Part shown: piece after piece, positions 51,804 to 60,698 of the stretch
Layout of the letters: every line of letters begins with the position of its first letter
How positions within the stretch are numbered: the stretch's first letter is position 1
DNA from: Streptomyces microflavus
GTDB lineage: Bacteria > Actinomycetota > Actinomycetes > Streptomycetales > Streptomycetaceae
Length of the DNA stretch: 64,000 nucleotides
Direction of reading: 5' to 3'
Assembly (NCBI RefSeq): GCF_014650075.1
Contig: NZ_BMUG01000005.1
Coordinates: 496,001-560,000 of the forward strand
Translations under genes and position numbers: made by a program
Notes under the pieces: model-generated
The model's database searches: none
Told to the model about the DNA's origin: nothing
The model's input: only the letters and a program-made list of their open reading frames with translations

Positions 51804-52688
51804 TCAGCAGGTGAGCCCGGACCCCGGCGCCACGTCGAGGATGCCGGTGATGCGTTCGTACCGCTGCACGCGCGCGGCCACGGACTGCGGGTTGCCGCCG
51901 TCGCACTCCAGGGCTCCGTTGAGCGAACGGATCGTCTCACCGAACCCGGCGCCGCCGACCATCGCCTCGTGCGAGGTCATGGTGCCGGGGCCGTTCTGGG
52001 TGTTCCAGTACCAGAGCGCGGTCCGCCAGGCGACGGACGGATCCCGCTCGACCAGCCACGGATCGTTCAGCAGGTCGAGCCCGAGGGCGTCACCGGCGGC
52101 CTTGTAGTTGAAGTTCCAGCTGAACATGATCGGGCCCCGCCCGTAGTACGCCTCCCGCCCCGCCGGGCAGCCGAAGGGCTGGGTGTCGTCGCACTTGCGC
52201 CAGTAGTTGGCCTCGTTGATCTCCTTGACGTACTTCAGCCCCACCGACTCGAAGTCCGCGTGCGTCAGGAAGGCGGCCGCCTCCCTGGCCCGGGTCTGCG
52301 GCGTTCCGGTGTTGGCGAAGCGCGGGTAGGCGTGCAGCGCGTCGATCAGGCCCTGGTAGGTGTAGAAGGGGTGGCGGTCCGGGAAGATCTCGTCGAACCG
52401 CTCCGGGCTGATGACGAAGTCGGAGACCCTTCCGGTGCAGGCGCCCCGGTCGGACCAGGCGGACCCGGCACCCGGATTCTCGTTGCGTGACCACCACTTC
52501 GCGGTCCAGTTGCGTCCGTGGTGCGAAACGGTGTCCCCGGCGCGGTAGTCGACCGAGGCGCTGTGGAGCGGGGCGCACGGCTCGGCGCCGGGTGAGGCGG
52601 CCGACGCGGCGGGGGTCGCTGTCAAGAAGCCGGCGGCGAGCGCGGCCAGGGCCGCCGGTATGGTCAGGAACCTCTTGATGCGATGCAG
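51804..52688 (-). CDS. secreted GH19 chitinase with a chitin-binding module
   Basis: The predicted 294-residue protein has a signal peptide (HRIKRFLTIPAALAALAAGF), a CBM5/12-like module (VDYRAGDTVSHHGRNWTAKWW) and a GH19 domain with AYYGRGPIMFSWNFNYKAAG. The usual HETGG block is changed to FESVG but keeps the Glu, and the second Glu in VKEINEANYW is retained. In this frame no ATG, GTG or TTG precedes the signal peptide after an in-frame TGA, so CTG 52688, with GGAG upstream, is the likely start. A TTG at 52625 would remove the signal peptide. Confidence 0.85.
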   Translation of the reverse strand: MHRIKRFLTIPAALAALAAGFLTATPAASAASPGAEPCAPLHSASVDYRAGDTVSHHGRNWTAKWWSRNENPGAGSAWSDRGACTGRVSDFVISPERFDEIFPDRHPFYTYQGLIDALHAYPRFANTGTPQTRAREAAAFLTHADFESVGLKYVKEINEANYWRKCDDTQPFGCPAGREAYYGRGPIMFSWNFNYKAAGDALGLDLLNDPWLVERDPSVAWRTALWYWNTQNGPGTMTSHEAMVGGAGFGETIRSLNGALECDGGNPQSVAARVQRYERITGILDVAPGSGLTC

Positions 52689-52760
52689 GGCTGCTCACTC
52701 CTTCGGCGCGGCGCACCGGGTACCCGGCGGGCCGAGAGGGCGGACCACCACCCAAGCGTG

Positions 52761-52776
52761 ATTGGTCTGGACCTGT
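52761..52776. promoter_or_regulatory. DasR-like (dre) box before the chitinase gene
   Basis: ATTGGTCTGGACCTGT matches 12 of 16 positions of the known DasR operator ACTGGTCTAGACCACT. It lies 73 bp before the CTG start. DasR responds to N-acetylglucosamine phosphates and controls chitinases in Streptomyces, so this fits the gene. Confidence 0.75.
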
Positions 52777-52955
52777 CAAGGTGCCCCCCTGTGTGTCTCG
52801 TCAGGAGTTCTCCGTACCTGTCCGTCCCGTGCCGAAGGTGTTCATCGCCCGTGCACGTGAACTCGGGGCTGTCGGCCGCCCAGTGGCTGCCGGGCGGACA
52901 CATACGCGGACCACGCTCACCCAGGACCTGCCAGCCGCTCGAAGAGGAGACTTGC

Positions 52956-54296
52956 GTGACTCGCTCCACCATCGTCCGGGCGCTTGCGCTGACCGTGACG
53001 TCGGCCCTCGCGACTGCGACTCTGGCAGCGCCTGCCCATGCCCATGCCCACGCCGATGCCAACGCCAATGCCCATGGTCGTGCCGTCAGCGATCTTCCGG
53101 CCGTCACGCCTCGCGCGGAGACGCAGGTGCTGCACGACGACGAAGCGGGCGGCAACGCCGACGCGGACGACCCCGCCATCTGGCGGAACACCGCCGCACC
53201 CGGTCGCAGCCTCGTCATCGCGACCGCCAAGGAGGGCGGTCTGCGCGTCTACGACCTGAAGGCCCGGACACTCCAGTCCCTGTCCGCGCCGCCGGCCGCC
53301 GGACCCGACGATGCCCCTGGCCGCTTCAACAATGTGGACCTCGTACACGGCCTGAGGCTCGCCTCGGTCCGGGCCGACCTGGCCGTCGTCAGCGACCGGG
53401 GCCACGACCGGCTGCGCTTCTACCGCATCGACCGTGACCGCGTCGGCGGCCCGCTGACCGATGTGACCGATCCCGCCGCGCCGCCCGTGTTCTCGAAGAA
53501 CCAGGCCGAGATCAACGACCAGCGGACCGCATACGGTCTCGCGACCTGGACGGATCCCACGTCCGGCAAGTCCTTCGCCCTGGTCAGCCGTCGCGAGCGA
53601 ACCAGCATCACGCTGCTGGAACTGCGGCCGACGAGGGCCGGAAAGGTCACCTACCGCACGGTGCGGACCCTGAACCTTCCCTCCACGTTCCGGCTGCCCA
53701 ACGGCACCTCGTGGTCTCCCTGCGGCGAGCCCGGCGAACTCCCGCAGGTCGAAGGCATGGTCGTCGACCCCGTCAACGGCACCCTCTACGCCGGTCAGGA
53801 GAACGTCGGGATCTGGCGCCTGCGCGCCGACCTGACCGGCGGCCGGCCGAAACTGATCGACAAGGTACGTGAGTACGGTGTCCCGGGGGTCTACGACGAG
53901 GAGACCGAGGAGTGCACGCCGGGAGACGACCCCGGCTACGGCGGGTCCAAGCTCTCAGCGGACGTCGAGGGCCTGACGCTGGTCACCGAGTCCGACGGCG
54001 GCGGTTACCTGCTCGCCTCCAGCCAGGGCGACAACACCTTCGCCGCGTACGACCGGCAGGTGAAGGACGACAACGCGTACGAGGGCGGGTTCCGTGTCGC
54101 GCCCGCGAACAGCAGGCTCGACGGCTCCGAGGAGTGCGACGGCGCCGCCGCGCTCAACGCCCCCCTCGGTTCGCAGTATCCGAACGGTCTGCTCGTCGTG
54201 CAGGACGGCCACGACGCACCGGGCGAGGGCGACCGCCCCGCGACCAACTTCAAGTTCGTCGACCTCGGCACGGTCATGGACGCACTGAACGACTGA
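52956..54296 (+). CDS. secreted beta-propeller phytase
   Basis: The 446-residue protein has a signal peptide (1-28) and a six-blade propeller of the alkaline beta-propeller phytase family, with ADDPAIWRN, GRFNNVDLVHGL, QVEGMVVDPVNGTLYAGQENVGIWR and DVEGLTL Ca-binding loops. It releases phosphate from phytate. A short His/Ala/Asn repeat (HAHAHADANANAHG) follows the signal. GTG 52956 follows AAGAGGAGA. It is divergent from the chitinase gene. Confidence 0.93.
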   Translation: MTRSTIVRALALTVTSALATATLAAPAHAHAHADANANAHGRAVSDLPAVTPRAETQVLHDDEAGGNADADDPAIWRNTAAPGRSLVIATAKEGGLRVYDLKARTLQSLSAPPAAGPDDAPGRFNNVDLVHGLRLASVRADLAVVSDRGHDRLRFYRIDRDRVGGPLTDVTDPAAPPVFSKNQAEINDQRTAYGLATWTDPTSGKSFALVSRRERTSITLLELRPTRAGKVTYRTVRTLNLPSTFRLPNGTSWSPCGEPGELPQVEGMVVDPVNGTLYAGQENVGIWRLRADLTGGRPKLIDKVREYGVPGVYDEETEECTPGDDPGYGGSKLSADVEGLTLVTESDGGGYLLASSQGDNTFAAYDRQVKDDNAYEGGFRVAPANSRLDGSEECDGAAALNAPLGSQYPNGLLVVQDGHDAPGEGDRPATNFKFVDLGTVMDALND

Positions 54297-54345
54297 CGGT
54301 GCCGGAATCCGGGCTCCCCCGGCAGCCATCAACACGCTCACCTCC

Positions 54346-55569
54346 TCACCCGGCAGGCCGTCGGGCTTGGCCGTGTGCCCCTGTTACGGCGGCCAGGGCC
54401 GCGATCTGCGCCAGGACTCCGGCGGGGGGTTCGCCGAGGTTCAGGGCGTGGGCGGTGATCGTGACGGGGGAGCGGAGGATCACGTGGTCGGTCGAGGACG
54501 TGCCCGGGGCGGTGGCCGCGTAGACGAGGTGACCGTGGGAGAGGCCCAGTGCGGTGCAGTAGGCGAGGAGCTGGTGGAGGTGGTCCGCGGGAGGGGCCGT
54601 GGCCCTGAGGAACACGTACTTCGTGTCGATCACCGAGACCGGGCGGCCCTCGCGGTACAGGACCAGGTCCGGGCGCAAGGGGGACCGGCCGGCCTCGTCC
54701 AGGCGGTGGACGTCCTGCTGAGCGCAGCGGATGCCGTGGCGGGCCAGGGCCTCTCCCAGCGTCACTGCCACGAAGCGTTCGAAGACCCGCGGCAGATCCA
54801 GCAGGAACCCGTCCGCCGGGACCGGCGCGCCCCCCTCCGGCTGTATCGAGCGGCCGGACAGCAGCAGCTCGGCCAGCCGGACGGCCGGGGCGTAACGGGC
54901 GTTGAGGCGTGTCGGGGTCCAGGGAGGGAGCGGCAGGCCGGGGTGGGGGCGCTGAACGCCATGGAGGCGGTCGGCGAGGTGACGGAGGGTGAGGCGGGTC
55001 GGGTGGGGGACGCCCGGCAGGTGGGCGGCCAGGTGCAGGGCGGCCAGCAGGATGCGGTTCTCGGGGATGTCGGGGGTGTGGTCGTCGTACCGGACCGCTA
55101 TCGGCAGCGGCAGGCCGGTACGGCGGAGCTGGGCCGTCGTGCGTATACGGCCCCTGATCAGGGGGAGTTCCTCCTCCACCTCGCGGTAGCCGTGCAGGAC
55201 GCCTGCCTCCAGGGTGCGGCGGGCGGTGCGGGCCAGCAGGTCGGCGAGGGCGGGGAGGAGGTCGTCGGCCGTGGCCGCGGTGACCGGTTCCGGGTGCCAG
55301 GGATCGGTGGGGGAGTAGGAGAGGAGGAAGAGGAGGTCCCTGATGCCGAGCTTCGGACGCAGCCGGAGGTGGATCGCCCCGCCGGACCGCGTACGCAGAT
55401 GGACCAGGCCGGCCTTCTGGTTGCCGCGCACACTCCAGCGCCCTCCCGGCGCCGGAGTCAGCCGCACCAGGTCGGGCACGGCGACCAGGGCCGCCACCTG
55501 GTCCCCGGTCAGGTCGTACGGGGTGCCCGGGCCGGTCTCCTGGACGGTGAGGGTGAGGTCGGGGGTCAC
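54346..55569 (-). CDS. mcrC: McrC-like subunit of type IV restriction system
   Basis: The 407-residue protein has the N-terminal McrC domain and a C-terminal PD-(D/E)XK-type nuclease core, RPDLVLYREGRPVSVIDTKY. The Asp, Asp and Lys residues supply the metal site. It starts in GTGA overlap with mcrB and probably forms the cleavage subunit. It acts against modified foreign DNA such as phage or methylated plasmids. Confidence 0.9.
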   Translation of the reverse strand: MTPDLTLTVQETGPGTPYDLTGDQVAALVAVPDLVRLTPAPGGRWSVRGNQKAGLVHLRTRSGGAIHLRLRPKLGIRDLLFLLSYSPTDPWHPEPVTAATADDLLPALADLLARTARRTLEAGVLHGYREVEEELPLIRGRIRTTAQLRRTGLPLPIAVRYDDHTPDIPENRILLAALHLAAHLPGVPHPTRLTLRHLADRLHGVQRPHPGLPLPPWTPTRLNARYAPAVRLAELLLSGRSIQPEGGAPVPADGFLLDLPRVFERFVAVTLGEALARHGIRCAQQDVHRLDEAGRSPLRPDLVLYREGRPVSVIDTKYVFLRATAPPADHLHQLLAYCTALGLSHGHLVYAATAPGTSSTDHVILRSPVTITAHALNLGEPPAGVLAQIAALAAVTGAHGQARRPAG

Positions 55570-57788
55570 GGTTGGACGGCCGGCGGCGGGGAGCCGGCTG
55601 CCGGGTCCGACGGCCCGAGGGCTGCGCGCAGGGAGTCCAGGCCGTACTCCACCTCGACGTCGATGCCCGTGCCATGGAGCTGGTCCTCCAGGAGCGGCAG
55701 GATCTGGGTGCGCCAGATGAGGTCCAGGCCCTCGGGGCGGGCAGCGCCGGGTTTCATCAGGTACGACGGGCCGATGGCACGGTCGGGTTCGCCGAGGCGG
55801 GAGTTGAGCTCGTCCAGCAGCCGAGCGGCGGTGTCCGGGAGGCCGCGGGCATGGAGCCAGCGGGTCAGCAGACCGCGCACCGGCGGCCTCTCGGGGGAGA
55901 GCCGGCGGAAGGCGAAGCGGCGGCGCATCGCCGCGTCGACCAGGGCGATGGCGCGGTCGGCGGTGTTCATCGTGCCGATGAGGAAGAGATTGCCGGGCAG
56001 GTGGAACGGATCGTGCGGGCTGTACTGGACGGTGATGGGCTCTTCGCGGTACTCGAGCAGGAAGTACAGCTCGCCGAATACCTTCGCCAGATTGGCCCGG
56101 TTGATCTCGTCGATGATCAGGACGTACGGGTTCGCCGGATCGTTCCGCGCCCGCTCGGCCAGCAGTTTGAACGGGCCGGGCACCACGTCGAACACGACCG
56201 AGCCGCCGTCGCCGCGCACGGGACGGAAGCCCTCGAAGAAGTCCTCGTAGGTGTAGGAGGGGTGGAACTGGATCAGCTCCACCCGGTCAGGGCCCGCCAG
56301 ATGTCTGGCGAGCGCACGGGCGAGGTGGGTCTTCCCCGTGCCGGGCGGTCCGTGCAGCACCAGCTGCCGCTGGTCCTGGAGCTGCTCGGCGGTTTCCCGC
56401 AGCCATTCCAGCGGCATGAGCAGTCCGTCCGCCAGCTCCTGGGTGACCGGCGGGAATTCGAGGGGCTTTGTGACATCGACGTCCGCGAGTTCCTCGGCGA
56501 CCACGGACTCCAGGCCCGCCCGTTCGGCCAGCTCGGCGGCCACGCTGCTGATGTCGTACACCGCCGGCGGCAGTGGCAGCCGCGCCTGGACCTTCTCGGG
56601 GAGATCGGCCCGGACGAGGGGGCGTTCTGCGGTGGCCCAGCGCACCGGGCGGCGGCGGGCGGTGTCGACCCCGTCGGAGGGGTCGTACGTCGGTGGGCCC
56701 TGGACGGTGCCGACGTGCACCTCGTCCGGGGTGACGGTGACGACCAGGTCGCCCGGTTGCATTTCGGTCAGGAAGACATGGAGCTGGTAGGCGGCCGCGC
56801 CGCGCAGCTGGGCGGTGGCCTCGGGCATGGCCTCGGCGACCGCCTGCCGGATCTGCTGCTTGGTGGCGCCGCCGGGGATCTCCGGCACCTCCCGCCACGA
56901 GAGCGAGCAGTAACCCCGGCCGAGCCAGTCCGGGATGACGTCGTGCCCGCCCACATTGTGCCCGCGGACCAGCCAGCCGCGCTGCTCGTGCTGGACCGCG
57001 CCCTCACGCCAGCGGCCGACCCAGGGCTCGTCGTAGAAGTCGACGGGCCGCCCGATCTGGACCTCCAGCGTTCTGCTGAGCTCCAGGAGGTCCTTGTCGT
57101 CGTTGCCGGAGGGGTCGGGGAGCTCCTCCGCGAACGCCTTGAGGATCTCGTGTTTGTGGTGAGCACTCGCGATCGGCTGGAAGGTGTCCGGGAAGAGGGC
57201 GAAGAGCAGGACATGGATCTGGGCCCGGCCCTTCTTGTGGCCGACCGAGTCCTGGATGGCGAAGCAGAGGTCCCGGAAGCGCCAGGGGTCCTCGAGAAGC
57301 GCCTTCCGCTCCGGTTGCCGCGTCCCGGCCAGCCGCTCCACCAGGAGCACCAGGATCTGGAACTGCGCCCAGCGGTAGTTGAGGAACCCCTGCCCACCGT
57401 GGAGGAAGCCCTTGAGGGCGGGTTCCAGGCCCGGGGGCACATCAAGGGGACGGCCGCCGGCCCAGGACAGCACTTCGCGGAGGATCTCCAGCTTCTTCGG
57501 AAGGCCGATCTGCTCGGGTACCAGCGGGGCCATGTTCACGAAGAGCAGTTCGGCGGCGAGGACGATCGTCTCGTCCGGGGCGTCGGCGAGCTGCCGGCGG
57601 AGCTTGACGAGAAAGGTGTCCGTCGATGTGTCGGGCCGGTCGACGAAGCGGGCGCGCAGATCGGACGCGGTCGCGTCGGTCCAGGCGGCCACTTCCGGCT
57701 GGAACGCGGACTTCCCGCCGAGCAGACCGTCGCGGAAGACACGTTGCACCACCGCCGCGACCTCGGCACCGTCAGGCCGTCTCGCCAC
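55566..57788 (-). CDS. mcrB: McrB-like GTPase with EVE-like modification-reader domain
   Basis: The 740-residue protein has an alpha-helical N-terminal domain (1-260), a PUA/EVE-like domain (about 270-375; GWLVRGHNVGGHDVIPDWLGR, MQPGDLVVTVTPDEVHVGTV), and an AAA+ McrB domain. Walker A is GPPGTGKT at 480-487, Walker B LIIDEINRAN at 558-567 and GTMNTADRAIALVDAAMRRRF follows. EVE-like domains in type IV systems read modified cytosine. The GTG at 57788 is the chosen start; upstream frame runs through non-coding DNA. Confidence 0.88.
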   Translation of the reverse strand: MARRPDGAEVAAVVQRVFRDGLLGGKSAFQPEVAAWTDATASDLRARFVDRPDTSTDTFLVKLRRQLADAPDETIVLAAELLFVNMAPLVPEQIGLPKKLEILREVLSWAGGRPLDVPPGLEPALKGFLHGGQGFLNYRWAQFQILVLLVERLAGTRQPERKALLEDPWRFRDLCFAIQDSVGHKKGRAQIHVLLFALFPDTFQPIASAHHKHEILKAFAEELPDPSGNDDKDLLELSRTLEVQIGRPVDFYDEPWVGRWREGAVQHEQRGWLVRGHNVGGHDVIPDWLGRGYCSLSWREVPEIPGGATKQQIRQAVAEAMPEATAQLRGAAAYQLHVFLTEMQPGDLVVTVTPDEVHVGTVQGPPTYDPSDGVDTARRRPVRWATAERPLVRADLPEKVQARLPLPPAVYDISSVAAELAERAGLESVVAEELADVDVTKPLEFPPVTQELADGLLMPLEWLRETAEQLQDQRQLVLHGPPGTGKTHLARALARHLAGPDRVELIQFHPSYTYEDFFEGFRPVRGDGGSVVFDVVPGPFKLLAERARNDPANPYVLIIDEINRANLAKVFGELYFLLEYREEPITVQYSPHDPFHLPGNLFLIGTMNTADRAIALVDAAMRRRFAFRRLSPERPPVRGLLTRWLHARGLPDTAARLLDELNSRLGEPDRAIGPSYLMKPGAARPEGLDLIWRTQILPLLEDQLHGTGIDVEVEYGLDSLRAALGPSDPAAGSPPPAVQP

Positions 57789-57901
57789 AGCTCCCCCTCT
57801 GTTCCGAAGCGCCCACCCTAGTAAGGGGGCAGGCCCTGCGTCACCACGGTGCACGCGGCGGCACTGTACGAAGCACTGCCTCCCAGCGCCCGTACGGTGA
57901 T

Positions 57902-58735
57902 TCAGACGGCTCGCAGCCGGCCCGGGGCCCGGTCGCCGAGCCGGTCGACAGCCCGGGCCGTTTCCCTGTCCGCGGGGAGGAGAACGACCAGTTGCTGCGC
58001 GTCCGAGGGCAGTTCGAGGGTCTCGCGGTCCAGCAGCAGTTCGCACCCCGACGGATGACGCAGGCGCAGAGGCCCCCGCCGCGGCACCACATGCCGGTTC
58101 AGGCGGTGCGTGAAGTCGGGCCCCGCGACAGGGGCCAGTTCCGAGGCGAACCACTCGAAGCTCGCCGCCGAAGGGCCCCGCCACAGCTCGAAGACCTGCT
58201 CGTCCGCGACCTCGCCCCAGTCCGCGAAGAACGTCCGGGCCCGGGGATCGGTGAAAACGTACCGGGTGAGATTCGGCGCGGGGGCGTCGAGCAGTCCGGT
58301 CCCCCTCGTCACCGACTCGAAGCCCCGGGTCCGGGCGAGGACGTCGCCCAGCCGGTTCGTCACCATCGCGATACCCGGCTCAAGGAGGCCCAGGGTCCGC
58401 AGGACGGACGGGCGGACATCACGCTCCGGCCCGGCGGCCCGGGTCTGCGCGACACACTCGCCGCCGGTGATCTTCGTCAGATAGCGCAGGTGATCGCGTT
58501 CCGGCGGGCTCAGGCCGAGCGCATCGGCGATGGCGTTCACCACGGCCACCGAGGGGTTGCGGTCACGGCCCTGCTCCAGGCGGGTCAGATACTCGACGCT
58601 GACGCCCGCCAGCGCGGCGAGATCGGAGCGCCGCAGCCCCGGTGCCCTGCGGCGTCCCCGGACCGGCAGCCCCAGCGACTCCGGCTGGACGCTGTCACGC
58701 CTGCCCCGGATGAAATCCCCCAACGGCGAACCCAT
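57902..58735 (-). CDS. XRE/MmyB-like regulator
   Basis: The 277-residue protein has an XRE helix-turn-helix (about 30-85; LRRSDLAALAGVSVEYLTRLEQGRDRNPS) and a MmyB-type ligand-binding domain (about 105-270). ATG 58735 is used; no Shine-Dalgarno precedes it and the mRNA may be leaderless. It is divergent from an FMN reductase gene, the standard arrangement for this regulator class, which commonly controls the oxidoreductase next door. Confidence 0.88.
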   Translation of the reverse strand: MGSPLGDFIRGRRDSVQPESLGLPVRGRRRAPGLRRSDLAALAGVSVEYLTRLEQGRDRNPSVAVVNAIADALGLSPPERDHLRYLTKITGGECVAQTRAAGPERDVRPSVLRTLGLLEPGIAMVTNRLGDVLARTRGFESVTRGTGLLDAPAPNLTRYVFTDPRARTFFADWGEVADEQVFELWRGPSAASFEWFASELAPVAGPDFTHRLNRHVVPRRGPLRLRHPSGCELLLDRETLELPSDAQQLVVLLPADRETARAVDRLGDRAPGRLRAV

Positions 58736-58847
58736 GCACCGAGAGTACGACGCCACCCTCCGTCGCGGGACCGCGCTGAGTAGCCCTGCGGGGGCCAGCC
58801 TGAGCACGGTCTGGCGGGAGCCGCGCCGCCGCCGGATCGTGGTGGCC

Positions 58848-59441
58848 ATGGACAACAAGCCCAAGCTGGTCATCATCGTCGGAAGCGTCCGAGAGGGGCG
58901 GTTCGGCCCGACCGTGGCCTCGTGGGTCGCCGAACAGGCGCTCACGCACGGTGCCTTCGACGTGGCCGTCGTCGATCTGGCCGACATCGACGTCCCGTCG
59001 GTGCTGCCCGCCGCGTCACCGAAGCACGCCGGTGACAACTACCCCCGCCCCGCCGGAATGGCGCCACTCACGGCACACCTGGACGACGCCGACGCATTCA
59101 TCATCGTTACGCCGGAGTACAACCACAGTTACCCCGCCTCGCTCAAAGCGGCCATCGACTGGCACTTCACCCAGTGGGCGGCCAAGGCCGTCGCCTTCGT
59201 CAGCTACGGCGGCGCGGCGGGCGGAAGGCACGCGGTCCTGCACCTGGAGAACGTCCTGACCGAGTTGCACGCGGTGACCATCCGGGACGGCCTCGCCTTC
59301 CCGGACTACTTCACCACCTGGCAGGACGGCCGCCCTCTCGCACCCGATTCCTCCGACTACGCCGGGACACTTCTCGACCTGCTGGCCTGGTGGGCGACCG
59401 CACTCCGTTCGGCACGTCACGCGGCCCCCTTCCCGGCCTGA
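58848..59441 (+). CDS. NAD(P)H-dependent FMN reductase
   Basis: The 197-residue flavodoxin-fold protein has IIVGSVREGRFGPTVASWV for FMN phosphate binding and TPEYNHSYPASLKAAIDW, the family signature. It reduces FMN or quinone-like compounds with NAD(P)H. The divergent MmyB-type regulator likely controls it. The ATG at 58848 lies 112 bp from the regulator start. Confidence 0.9.
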   Translation: MDNKPKLVIIVGSVREGRFGPTVASWVAEQALTHGAFDVAVVDLADIDVPSVLPAASPKHAGDNYPRPAGMAPLTAHLDDADAFIIVTPEYNHSYPASLKAAIDWHFTQWAAKAVAFVSYGGAAGGRHAVLHLENVLTELHAVTIRDGLAFPDYFTTWQDGRPLAPDSSDYAGTLLDLLAWWATALRSARHAAPFPA

Positions 59442-59644
59442 ACGCGTCGCCACGGGCCGGCCCCGGCACCATGTCCCGTACGAGGCGGAGCGCGAGGAAG
59501 GCCATGGGCCGGAAGCCGATTACCCGCTGGAGGAGACAACCGCCCCACCTGACCCATCCGACGCCGGGCCCCCGGCCACTGCCGCCACCGGTCGGTGCCC
59601 CGTCGGCACGTTGTCCGCGGCGATCGGGGGGTAGCGTCCTCGGC

Positions 59645-60406
59645 ATGGACTCTCGTAACACCGTTGAGCGCGCTCAACGCCTCAAGCAGCTGCACGCCGA
59701 CTTCAAGCCGCTCGTGCTTCCGACCGTCTGGGACGTCTGGTCCGCGCGGACGGCAGCCGGCGCGGGCTTCCCCGCGCTGACCATCGGCAGTCATCCCCTC
59801 GCCGACTCCCGTGGGGCCGAGGACCAGGAGGGGCAGACCTTCGAAGAGGTACTCGCCGCCGTCAGGCCGATCATCGCGGCGGTCGACGTCCCCGTGTCCG
59901 TGGACCTGGAGGCCGGGTACGGACAGAAGCCCGCGGATCTCATCGCCGGACTCACCGAGGTCGGCGGCGTCGGTCTCAACATCGAGGACACCGTCCACTC
60001 GGAAGGCGGACGCGTGCGCACCACGCAGGAGCACGCGAGCTACATCGCCGGCCTGCGCGCGGCGGCCGACGACGCGGGGATCCCGGTCTGGATCAACGGG
60101 CGCACCGACCTCTTCCTCCACGCGGAAAATGCCTCCGACGTCCTCGACGAGGCGATCGAGCGGCTGCGGGCCATGGAGGAGGCAGGCGCCGACAGCGTCT
60201 ACCCGGTGCGTATCCAGGACAACGATGAGCTGCTCACGGCGGTGACCGGCGCGGTCGGCGTTCCCGTGAACTCCACTGCCCATCCCGTCAAGCACGATCT
60301 TGAGCGCTTCCGCCGCCTCGGCGTCGGCCGGATCACCTACGGCCCGCTCCTGCAACTCGCGCTGACGGATGCGATGAAGGACATGCTCCGGCCCTGGGCC
60401 CCCTAG
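59645..60406 (+). CDS. isocitrate lyase/PEP mutase-like enzyme (short form)
   Basis: The 253-residue TIM-barrel protein shows VDLEAGYG (86-93) and GLNIEDT (about 110-116). The catalytic-loop Cys of the lyases is absent. Such proteins, common in actinomycetes, are often annotated as PEP phosphomutase-like but have no known substrate. It differs from the 308-residue relative at 16391-17317 in loop and length. A terminator-like hairpin is found downstream. Confidence 0.85.
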   Translation: MDSRNTVERAQRLKQLHADFKPLVLPTVWDVWSARTAAGAGFPALTIGSHPLADSRGAEDQEGQTFEEVLAAVRPIIAAVDVPVSVDLEAGYGQKPADLIAGLTEVGGVGLNIEDTVHSEGGRVRTTQEHASYIAGLRAAADDAGIPVWINGRTDLFLHAENASDVLDEAIERLRAMEEAGADSVYPVRIQDNDELLTAVTGAVGVPVNSTAHPVKHDLERFRRLGVGRITYGPLLQLALTDAMKDMLRPWAP

Positions 60407-60509
60407 GGCCTCTCGCATCACCGGGCGGCCATGCCCCGCCACTGCTTGAGGCGGTTCCGCCGCCGACGGCCCTCACCTCGACGAACGTCGGCGCGCTGAC
60501 GGGAGCGGA

Positions 60510-60543
60510 CAGGGACTGCCTGCGTGAGCGGAGGCAGTCCCTG
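60510..60543. terminator. rho-independent terminator
   Basis: CAGGGACTGCCT (60510-60521) pairs perfectly with AGGCAGTCCCTG (60532-60543) around a 10-nt loop. It lies in the 292-bp gap before the DUF4132 gene; nothing else was seen there. Confidence 0.8.
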
Positions 60544-60698
60544 GTCCGCAGGGATCAGCGACGACGCCGAGGGGGCCCGGACGCGTTGTCAGTGGGGCCG
60601 CCTAGAGTCTCTCCCAATCGTCACGGTGCGTTGCCGTCGACGGGTTTCATCAGCGTGCCGCCGGTTCGGCGGCCGTCCGGAACGACGGGGAGAACAGC

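Noticed and set aside
55572-57821. Open frame of 749 codons on the plus strand over mcrB
   Set aside because: McrB carries full Walker motifs on the other strand; this frame has no recognisable domain.
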